NCBI GenBank assembly: GCA_903885855.1
Contig: CAISKG010000077.1
Coordinates: 1 to 15,728 of the forward strand
Direction of reading: 5' to 3'
DNA from: an uncultured Planctomycetaceae bacterium
GTDB taxonomy: Bacteria > Planctomycetota > Planctomycetia > Pirellulales > UBA1268
Length of the DNA stretch: 15,728 bases
Below, piece after piece: positions 10,102-15,728 of this stretch (within the stretch, counting starts at the first letter, position 1; every line of letters begins with the position of its first letter). Under the pieces are notes generated by a model that saw only the letters and a program-made list of their open reading frames with translations, ran no database searches and was not told the DNA's origin. Both the position numbers and the translations under genes were made by a program.

Positions 10102-10169
10102 ACGGCCAGGGAGTTGTGGCGGCCCGAACGGCCGCGGGACTACTGTGGCGGCCCGAACGGCCGCGGGAC
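10095..10169. repeat. Tandem hairpin repeat, likely bidirectional terminator
   Basis: Two identical 26-base units (10115-10140 and 10144-10169) are separated by three bases, giving a 29-base period. Each contains the hairpin gcggcc-cgaac-ggccgc (10119-10135 and 10148-10164). A degenerate third hairpin ggcc-tgaac-ggcc (10095-10107) lies 26 bases earlier and holds the PLP-enzyme stop codon in its loop. The array sits between the convergent PLP-enzyme and VPEPSA-tailed genes, which suits a transcription end point for both. There is no T-run. A further 9-bp stem (10184-10204) lies just inside the next gene. Confidence 0.7.
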
Positions 10170-10175
10170 CGCGCG

Positions 10176-12107
10176 TCAGGCGCGGCGCCTGCGGCGCAGG
10201 CGCCAGGCGGCCACGCCCGCGAGCCCCAGGCCCGCCAGGACGATCGCCGAAGGCTCCGGCACGACGGCGATCTTGTTCATGCCGCCGAAGCGGTAGTCGA
10301 CGTACCAGCCGGCGGGGAGATCGACGACGCTGCCGAAGGTGCCCGTGAGGGTGCCGTAGTCGGCGATCAGATACGCCATGCCGGACGGGGGCCCGATGAA
10401 GTTGAGGTCGAGCGTGGCGCCGGCGATGTCGAGATCCCCCGACACGGAGAGCATGTCGCACAGCAGCCCGTCGATGTCGATCTCGAGGAGCCCCGGGCCG
10501 CCGACCACGGGGGAGAAGTCGGCGTCGCCGGTCACCGAGAGCGTGCCGAGCGATCCGGCCGTGCCGTCGCCGGGCGCGATCACGCCGCCGGTCGCCACGC
10601 TCACCGTGCCCACGACCGACGAATCGCCGGCGAGCGTGCCGCCGGAGGCGACGATCACCATGTCGACCTCGAGCGTGCCGCCGTCGCGCACCAGGGCCAT
10701 GTTGCCGGTGCCGCCGCCCGCCGTCACCCCGTGGATCCAGAGGGCCGAATTCGCCTGCTGCATCACCAGCTTCGAGCCGGCGTGGCGCACGTCGAGCAGG
10801 TTGCCGTCGCTGTCCGCGTTGGATTCGTAGCCGATCGTGAAATCGTCGCCGGACTGCGTGAGCGTCACCACGCTGCCACGCCAGATCCGGAAGGTGTTGT
10901 CCGCCCCGTCCTTGCCGACGGTCACGCTGCCGTTGAGCGTCGCCGTCGAGCCGTTGTCGAGGAAGACGCCGTTGGCGTCGGCATTGCGGCCGACCTCGAG
11001 GCCGCCGGCGGTCACGCTGCCGGTGTCCGTGTTGCCGATCTCGAGGAGGTTCGAGGATCCCGCATCGCCGACGACGATCTCCTTGTCGACGACGAGCGCG
11101 CCGTAGTTCACGCTCACGGCGTTGCCCGTCGCGCCGGCGAGCGATCCGATCACGAATTCGTCGGACGAATTCGACATGTCGAACAGGCTCCCGATGCCGT
11201 CGATGGAGAGCGCGTTGGAGGAGCCGCGGAGGCCGACGATCATTTCTCCGTCGTTGGTGATCGTGCCGCCGTCGGCGACGGTCAGGTAGTTGGCGTTCGA
11301 GCCGGCCTGATCGCCGAGGATCGTGTCGGTCACGGTCCACGTGCCGCCGAAGTTTTCCGCCCCCCCCTTGTCGCCGGCTTCGCCGATCCGGAGGGTCGTG
11401 GCGGCGAGGGTGTCGGCAGCGCCGTAGGTGCCGATCCAGTTGTAATCGGCCGCGCCGGCGCTGGCGGCGACGCTCACCCTGATCGTGCCGGCCGAGATGA
11501 TCGCAGCGCCGGAGGTGCCGTCAGGATTGCCCTGCACGGCGTTGCCGCTGCCGTCGTTGCCGATCGTCAGGTCGCCGGCCACGGTGAGCCGGGCCGTGGC
11601 CGTTCCCGATGACACGAGATCGACGACGTTGGTCTCGAGATACCCGCCGGCATCGACGCCGTTGGCGGTGTTCGTGAGGCCGATCGTGGCGGAGGGGGTG
11701 GTGAGGCGGACGTTGCCCAGGGAGGTGCCCGCCGCGAGCGTGAGCGTCGTGCCGGCCCCCTGGTTCATCGACAGGCCGCCGGCGTTGGCGTCGAGCGTGA
11801 GCGTGCCGCTGCGGAGCGTGGCGTTGCCGCTGACGGAGAGCGTCTTGGCCGCCGCCGCGCCGAGGTTGGCCGTGGCGCCGATGCCGTTCTGGATGAAGGC
11901 GTTGCGCGCGGCGGTGGGGGCGACGGGGTTCCAGTTGACGTTGTCGGTCCAGGCGCCGGGGCTCGTGGCGGGCGTGATCCAGAACGAGTCGCTCCCCACG
12001 ACCGCGGCGCGGGAGGGGAGCGCGGCGGAGAACGCCACGCCGGCGGCCGCCACGAAGCGGGCGAGGGTGAAAAGGCGGACCGTCGGCGCGATGCCTGTCG
12101 ATCGCAT
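10176..12107 (-). CDS. PEP-CTERM exported beta-solenoid protein
   Basis: This 643-residue protein has a signal peptide (LARFVAAAGVAFSAALPSRA, cleavage near residue 35) and a classical PEP-CTERM tail: VPEPS at 616-620, hydrophobic helix AIVLAGLGLAGVAAW, then a terminal run of arginines. The N-terminal WITPATSPGAWTDNVNWNP is common in planctomycete surface proteins. Between about 263 and 440 there are seven repeats of 25-29 residues. Each has a strand ending in I/V-G, a polar turn rich in G, S, N and D, and a hydrophobic strand (positions 263, 290, 319, 345, 371, 396, 424), as in autotransporter-associated beta-strand proteins. A closing region (500-612) contains APGDGTAGSLGTL and a DLNFIG strand, also typical of that group. 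It is presumably processed by an exosortase encoded elsewhere. The ATG at 12107 has GAGGA six bases upstream. Surface or matrix role inferred. Confidence 0.9.
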   Translation of the reverse strand: MRSTGIAPTVRLFTLARFVAAAGVAFSAALPSRAAVVGSDSFWITPATSPGAWTDNVNWNPVAPTAARNAFIQNGIGATANLGAAAAKTLSVSGNATLRSGTLTLDANAGGLSMNQGAGTTLTLAAGTSLGNVRLTTPSATIGLTNTANGVDAGGYLETNVVDLVSSGTATARLTVAGDLTIGNDGSGNAVQGNPDGTSGAAIISAGTIRVSVAASAGAADYNWIGTYGAADTLAATTLRIGEAGDKGGAENFGGTWTVTDTILGDQAGSNANYLTVADGGTITNDGEMIVGLRGSSNALSIDGIGSLFDMSNSSDEFVIGSLAGATGNAVSVNYGALVVDKEIVVGDAGSSNLLEIGNTDTGSVTAGGLEVGRNADANGVFLDNGSTATLNGSVTVGKDGADNTFRIWRGSVVTLTQSGDDFTIGYESNADSDGNLLDVRHAGSKLVMQQANSALWIHGVTAGGGTGNMALVRDGGTLEVDMVIVASGGTLAGDSSVVGTVSVATGGVIAPGDGTAGSLGTLSVTGDADFSPVVGGPGLLEIDIDGLLCDMLSVSGDLDIAGATLDLNFIGPPSGMAYLIADYGTLTGTFGSVVDLPAGWYVDYRFGGMNKIAVVPEPSAIVLAGLGLAGVAAWRLRRRRRA

Positions 12108-12111
12108 GCGG

Positions 12112-12124
12112 ATTCCTCGGGAGG
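12112..12124 (-). promoter_or_regulatory. Extended ribosome-binding leader motif of VPEPSA gene
   Basis: The minus strand reads CCTCCCGAGGAAT, identical over 13 bases to the leader at 3169-3181. The GAGGA core (12118-12114) lies six bases before the ATG at 12107. The flanking bases outside the 13 differ, so this is not part of a longer duplicated segment. Confidence 0.55.
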
Positions 12125-12279
12125 TGGGCGCGGGGCCTCGAAAGAGGGGGTTCTAGAGAGGACTGACGCTCACGCTCAAGCGGTGTTCCGCGGCACACCA
12201 CGAGAATGGAAGGAAGGGGGGGTGGGCTCGCTGGGGAGAGGGGGTTTCGGGCAGGATAGGCTGTGCGGGAAAGGGAACC

Positions 12280-12681
12280 ATGCCGATGGAATGGCGCGAC
12301 TGGTACGACGCCCTCGCGAAGCCCTCGTGGACGCCGGCGCCGGCGACGATCGGCCTCATCTGGTCGATCCTCTACCCTGTGATTCTCGTCACCTTCGGCT
12401 GGGTGTTCCTCCGCGCGGCGTCCGGCCGGCTTCCCTGGACGGTCGCCCTGCCCTTCGCCCTGAACCTCGCCGCGAACCTCCTCTTCACGCCGATCCAGTT
12501 CCGCCTCCGCAACCTCCCCCTGGCCGCGGCCGACATCCTCGTGGTGCTGACCACGATCCCCTGGATGATGGCGGCGGTGTGGCGGCACCATCCCTGGGTG
12601 GCCCTCGCGCAGCTGCCCTACCTGGCGTGGGTGGCGATCGCCACCGTGCTCCAGCTGGCGATCACCGCCTGGAACCGCTGA
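12280..12681 (+). CDS. TspO/MBR family membrane protein
   Basis: This 133-residue protein has five membrane helices and belongs to the TspO / peripheral benzodiazepine receptor family, which binds porphyrins and tetrapyrroles and has been linked to stress and pigment regulation in bacteria. Family marks are LAKPSWTPAPATIGLIWSILY (12-32; usually KPxWxPP), the asparagine-rich third helix NLAANLLFTPIQF (62-74; usually NxxWxxxFF) and PYLAWVAIATVLQLAI (113-128). The length is slightly below the usual 150-160. The ATG at 12280 has aaggga four bases upstream; an in-frame ATG two codons later is less well placed. The stop lies nine bases from the stop of the convergent BNR gene. The upstream spacer (12108-12279) is divergent with the VPEPSA gene and shows no clear promoter hexamers. 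Confidence 0.9.
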   Translation: MPMEWRDWYDALAKPSWTPAPATIGLIWSILYPVILVTFGWVFLRAASGRLPWTVALPFALNLAANLLFTPIQFRLRNLPLAAADILVVLTTIPWMMAAVWRHHPWVALAQLPYLAWVAIATVLQLAITAWNR

Positions 12682-12690
12682 GGGCCGCGC

Positions 12691-13959
12691 TCACGGCGCC
12701 CCGGGGATGCGGAAGAAGAACACGCGCGAGCGCGCGTCGACGTCGGTGGCCGGCGGCACCTGGTCGGTGAAGGTGCCGATCACGTCGCCGCCGTCGGTCG
12801 TCCAGCGCGCGCCGCCGATCGAGTAGAGCGACCAGGATTCGGCGCTGCGGGCGTGGTCGCGCCACGTGGCACCGGCGTCGTCGCTGACGAGGCACCCCAG
12901 ACGGCCGCCGTCGTTGCCCACCGCGTAGAGGCGGCGCGGCCGGAGGGGATCGGCCACGAAGAAGCCGTCGAGGCCCGCCAGCGCGATCGCGTCGCCGCGG
13001 AACTCCGGGCTGCGGTCGATCTCGCGCTTCCCCGTGGCGATGTCGTAGCGCACGGCGTGCTGCCGCGGCGGCTGGAACTGCGCCTGGTAGAGGGCGTGCC
13101 ACTTCCCCTCGCGCGCCAGCCCCGAGGAGAGCCAGGTGTGGACGCCGGCCTCGTCGTCGAGCGTGACGAGCGTCGCCGGGCCGGTCTCGTCGGCCACCAG
13201 CGGCGCCGTCACGGCCCGGCCGTCCATGGTGCGGAAGGTGTCGCCGCCGTCGGGGGAGAGGAGATGGTGGATCGAGCGGTAGAGGTATTCGCCGTGCTTC
13301 TGCGTCGTCCAGGCCAGGTGCAGGCCACCTTCTTCGTCGAGCGACAAGAGCGGGTATTGGAGGAGGGCGTGGGGCCCGGGCAGGAGCAGCGTGCGCGAGT
13401 CGAGGAGCGTGCCGTCCACGGCGAGGCGGTGGAAGGTGCCGTTGTGGGAGAAGAAGCAGAGGCGCCCGCGCGGCTCGTCGAGGATCGCCGCGTACTTCCC
13501 GGCCGCGGCGCCCGGGATCTCGGTCGTCGTGCGCCCCGAGAGGTCGCGCGGGGCGTCGGGGGCCCAGCGGTCGAGGAAACCGGCGCCGGAGGGGAAGTCG
13601 ACCCGGAAGAGGTAGAGCGTGCCGTCGGCCGCGATCTCGAGGACCGGCGGATTGGTGCCGAGCGTCTCCTCGGCCATCGTGCGGAAAGTGCGCCCGCCGT
13701 CGTCGCTCGTCGAGAGCCGCCAGGTCTGGGCCGTGTAGGGGGCGTTGCGCGAGCGGAGATGGGCGGTGTAGACGCGCTGCTCCCGGGCCACCACCTTCTG
13801 GTTGTGGCTCTGGAAGGTGGCGTAGTGGATGACGTCGCGGTCGAGGAGCGTGACCGCGATCGCGGGGCCGCGCGCGGCCTCCTCGCCGCCCCACGCCGCC
13901 GAGGCGGCGAGGGCGAGGACGATGACGATGCAGGCGAATCGGCGGACGACGTCGGGCAC
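12691..13959 (-). CDS. Secreted BNR / Asp-box repeat protein (sialidase-fold)
   Basis: This 422-residue exported protein has a signal peptide (FACIVIVLALAASAAWGG, cleavage near residue 24). Three Asp-box motifs are visible: STSDDGGRTF (83-92), SPDGGDTF (235-242) and SDDAGATW (359-366). Such boxes lie on turns of six-bladed propellers in sialidases and related BNR proteins. The segments YTAHLRSRNAPYTAQTWRLS and GTNPPVLEIAADGTLYLF resemble the planctomycete-rich group annotated as BNR repeat-containing. No sialidase arginine triad or FRIP box can be pointed to, so carbohydrate hydrolysis is not claimed; binding or lyase-type activity on polysaccharide is possible. The start is a GTG at 13959, with gggag about eight bases upstream; no ATG lies near the signal peptide. 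Stop-to-stop distance to TspO is nine bases. Confidence 0.82.
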   Translation of the reverse strand: MPDVVRRFACIVIVLALAASAAWGGEEAARGPAIAVTLLDRDVIHYATFQSHNQKVVAREQRVYTAHLRSRNAPYTAQTWRLSTSDDGGRTFRTMAEETLGTNPPVLEIAADGTLYLFRVDFPSGAGFLDRWAPDAPRDLSGRTTTEIPGAAAGKYAAILDEPRGRLCFFSHNGTFHRLAVDGTLLDSRTLLLPGPHALLQYPLLSLDEEGGLHLAWTTQKHGEYLYRSIHHLLSPDGGDTFRTMDGRAVTAPLVADETGPATLVTLDDEAGVHTWLSSGLAREGKWHALYQAQFQPPRQHAVRYDIATGKREIDRSPEFRGDAIALAGLDGFFVADPLRPRRLYAVGNDGGRLGCLVSDDAGATWRDHARSAESWSLYSIGGARWTTDGGDVIGTFTDQVPPATDVDARSRVFFFRIPGAP

Positions 13960-14045
13960 TGGCGCGCTCCCGGGGGGGCCGCCGCCGAGGCTACCATGCC
14001 CGCCCGCCGCCGTCGGTAGTATGGCATCCCTGCCCCGTTCCCCGC
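13960..14045. other. Short divergent spacer
   Basis: These 86 bases separate the divergent BNR and alcohol dehydrogenase genes. A tagtat near 14015-14020 could be a -10 for the plus-strand gene, leaving a leader of about 25-40 bases, but no matching -35 is seen. No convincing ribosome binding site precedes either GTG of the dehydrogenase. Confidence 0.3.
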
Positions 14046-15104
14046 GTGGACCCTTCTCCGGTGCGTGCCTCCGTCTTCGACGCCTTCGGTGCCCCGATCG
14101 TGGTGCGCGACGTCGCCGCGCCCGAGCCGCACGACGACGCCGCCATCGTCGCCGTCGCCGCCTGCGGCATCTGCCGCAGCGACTGGCACGCCTGGATGGG
14201 GCACGATCCCGGCGTGCGGCCCCCGCACGTCCCCGGCCACGAGTTCGCCGGCACGGTGGCGGCCGTGGGGGGGGCGGTGCGGCGCTTTCGCGGCGGCGAA
14301 CGCGTCACCGCCCCCTTCTGCTGCGGCTGCGGCACCTGCCCCGATTGTCGCCGCGGCGACACGCACGTCTGCGACCGGCAGACGCAGCCCGGCTTCACCC
14401 ACTTCGGCGCCTTCGCCGAATTCGTCGAGGTGCGTTACGCCGACACGAACCTCGTCCCCCTCCCCGACGCCGTCGGCTTCGCGGCCGCGGCGGCGCTCGG
14501 CTGCCGGTTCGCCACCGCCCACCGCGCGGTGGTGGGGCAGGGGCGGGCGGCGGCCGGCGACTGGGTGGCGGTGCATGGCTGCGGGGGCGTGGGCCTCTCG
14601 GCGGTGGCGATCGCGGTGGCCCTGGGGGCGCGCGTGGTGGCGGTCGATCCGTCGCCCGTGCGCCGGCGCACGGCGCTCGATCTCGGCGCGAGCGAGGCCC
14701 TCGATCCCGGCGCGGGCGACCTGCCGGCGCGCATCCGCGCCGTGACGGGCCGGGGGGCGCGCGTGTCGATCGACGCCTTCGGCGCCGCGCAGACGCTCCT
14801 CGATTCGCTGTCGTCGCTGGCCAACCGCGGCCGGCACGTGCAGGTGGGGCTCCTCTTCGGCGCCGAGGCGCGCGCGCCGCTGCCGATGGATCTGGTGATC
14901 GCCAAGGAGCTCGAGATCGCGGGGGGCCACGGGATGCCGGTGGGGGATTACGCCGCGCTGCTGGAGCTCGTGGCCGCCGGCCGGCTCGATCCGGCGCGGC
15001 TGGTGAGCGACACCGTGGGGCTCGCCGAGGGGGCGGCGCTCCTCACCCGCCTCGACACCTTCCCCAACCGGGGCATGACCCTCATCGACCTCGCGCGGGG
15101 GTGA
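14046..15104 (+). CDS. Zinc-dependent alcohol dehydrogenase (MDR family)
   Basis: This cytosolic NAD(P)-dependent medium-chain dehydrogenase/reductase is 352 residues long from the GTG at 14046. A second GTG at 14061 would give the more family-like start RASVFDAFGAP and may be the true one; neither has a clear ribosome binding site. The catalytic zinc ligands are C40 (CGICRSDWH), H65-E66 (PGHEFAGTV) and C153 (LGCRF). The structural zinc loop is complete: C95, C98, C101 and C109 with spacing 2-2-7. The Rossmann motif is HGCGGVGLSAV (177-187). The acidic D201 at the end of the second strand (VVAVDPSP) favours NAD over NADP. The gene converges on the Dcu gene with three bases between stops. The substrate alcohol is unknown. 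Confidence 0.92.
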   Translation: MDPSPVRASVFDAFGAPIVVRDVAAPEPHDDAAIVAVAACGICRSDWHAWMGHDPGVRPPHVPGHEFAGTVAAVGGAVRRFRGGERVTAPFCCGCGTCPDCRRGDTHVCDRQTQPGFTHFGAFAEFVEVRYADTNLVPLPDAVGFAAAAALGCRFATAHRAVVGQGRAAAGDWVAVHGCGGVGLSAVAIAVALGARVVAVDPSPVRRRTALDLGASEALDPGAGDLPARIRAVTGRGARVSIDAFGAAQTLLDSLSSLANRGRHVQVGLLFGAEARAPLPMDLVIAKELEIAGGHGMPVGDYAALLELVAAGRLDPARLVSDTVGLAEGAALLTRLDTFPNRGMTLIDLARG

Positions 15105-15107
15105 CGG

Positions 15108-15728
15108 TCAGCGGAGGCGTGAAGCCAGCAGCAGCCCCACCGCCACGGCCGTCGCCGTGGAGACGATGCCCGGGACCATGAAGGAGTGGTCGACGATCCA
15201 GCGGCCGATGCGCGTCGTGCCGGAGCGGTCGAAGGTCACCGCCGCCACCAGCGACCCGTAGACGGGGATGAAGAAGTAGCCGTTCACGGCGGGGAAGAGG
15301 GCCACGAGCGTGGCCGGCGGGATCCCCAGCGAAAGCCCCACCGGCACCAGCGCCTTGGTCGTCGCCGCCTGGCTGTAGAGGAGGATCGAGCCGACGAAGA
15401 GCCCGAAAGCGAAGGTCCAGGGGGCGGCCGCCACCTGCCGGCCGAGCGCCGGCACGAGCGTGGCCTCGTGATGGCGCACGAGGCTGTCGCCGAGCCAGGC
15501 CAGCCCGAAGATCGCCACCAGGGCCACCACGCCGCAGTGCATCGTGGTCGTCCCGGGCACGCGCTGGGCCGGGGGTGCCGGAGAGGCCGAGGATCAGCGC
15601 CGCCGCGGCGAGCATCACGATCTCGATCGCGACCGGCATCGGCACCGGACTCCCGCCCGGCGGCGTGCGCAGCGCCGGCAGCGCTCCGGCCGCCACCACC
15701 GCCGCGACCGCCGCGAGGAACACCGCCA
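15108..15728 (-). CDS. Dcu family C4-dicarboxylate transporter, C-terminal part, apparent frameshift
   Basis: This membrane carrier of the anaerobic C4-dicarboxylate (Dcu) family, which exchanges or takes up fumarate, malate, aspartate or succinate, runs off the right edge. Bases 15108-15560 give WLGDSLV, GSILLYSQAATTKALVPVG, LGIPPATLVALFPAVNGYFF, and FDRSGTTRIGRWIVDHSFMVPG, all close to Dcu C-termini. The preceding residues (LPALRTPPGG, VAIEIVMLAAAALILGLSGTP) are in a different reading frame. Dropping one base from the five-base run at 15571-15575 joins them cleanly as SGTPAQRVPGTTTMHC. So the gene is either broken by a one-base insertion or contains a sequencing slip. Both halves retain family residues and show no other lesion. 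If the frameshift is real, an internal ATG near 15542 or a GTG at 15558-15560 would give only a truncated product unlikely to transport. Confidence 0.8.

Noticed and set aside
10115..10169. CRISPR array
   Set aside because: There are only two identical units separated by three bases and no spacers of suitable length; they are hairpin repeats.
9091..11612. Long open frames on both strands across the PLP enzyme and VPEPSA genes
   Set aside because: They cross the gene boundary and the tandem hairpins and show compositional bias only; the PLP enzyme and PEP-CTERM frames explain the region.
13980..14030. Inverted repeat (ctacc/ggtag and atgcc/ggcat) in the BNR-dehydrogenase spacer
   Set aside because: The two complementary pairs are in crossed order and cannot form one hairpin; each arm is only five bases.

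Overview
The window is 15.7 kb of very GC-rich DNA (around 70% over most of its length) that reads like a planctomycete, probably of the Pirellulales type. The reasons are two secreted proteins ending in PEP-CTERM-type sorting tails (one VPEIDP, one VPEPSA), a large exported protein with a degenerate LEPR-XLL-like start (FEGLEGRRVLAAG), a formylglycine-generating-enzyme (FGE) type domain, a BNR/Asp-box protein, and long intergenic spacers between small gene groups on alternating strands. The taxonomic call is an inference from gene content only.

Layout, left to right. Bases 1-375 hold the C-terminal end of an FGE-sulfatase-domain protein in DNA of clearly lower GC (53-57% in sampled 60-base lines, against 73-78% just downstream). 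The change falls near position 540. Next comes a tight plus-strand operon (616-2319): a cation diffusion facilitator, a DUF167/YggU protein and a GNAT acetyltransferase. A strong hairpin at 2342-2386 separates it from a convergent minus-strand gene for a VPEIDP-tailed exported protein (2402-3163). After a 343-base spacer with several inverted repeats come two minus-strand genes 43 bases apart. The upstream one encodes a secreted 692-residue protein with a possible TIM-barrel core (6478-8556). The downstream one encodes a 975-residue protein with seven ~61-residue propeller-like repeats, three fibronectin type III domains and a distinct C-terminal module (3507-6434).

A divergent spacer (8557-8844) leads into a plus-strand PLP enzyme of the Cys/Met metabolism family (8845-10101). 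Tandem hairpin repeats (10095-10169) lie between it and a convergent VPEPSA-tailed beta-solenoid protein (10176-12107, minus). A TspO/MBR membrane protein (12280-12681, plus) converges on a BNR-repeat secreted protein (12691-13959, minus). A zinc-dependent alcohol dehydrogenase (14046-15104, plus) converges on the C-terminal end of a Dcu-family C4-dicarboxylate transporter that runs off the right edge and carries an apparent one-base frameshift.

The common theme is cell-surface and exported proteins (five of the 13 genes) mixed with housekeeping metabolism and transport. I see no CRISPR array, transposase, phage gene, toxin-antitoxin pair or recognisable defence locus, and no RNA gene. The most unusual items are the architecture of the 975-residue protein and its 692-residue neighbour, a 13-base leader motif shared by the two PEP-CTERM genes, the tandem hairpin repeat, the composition break at about 540, and the transporter frameshift.
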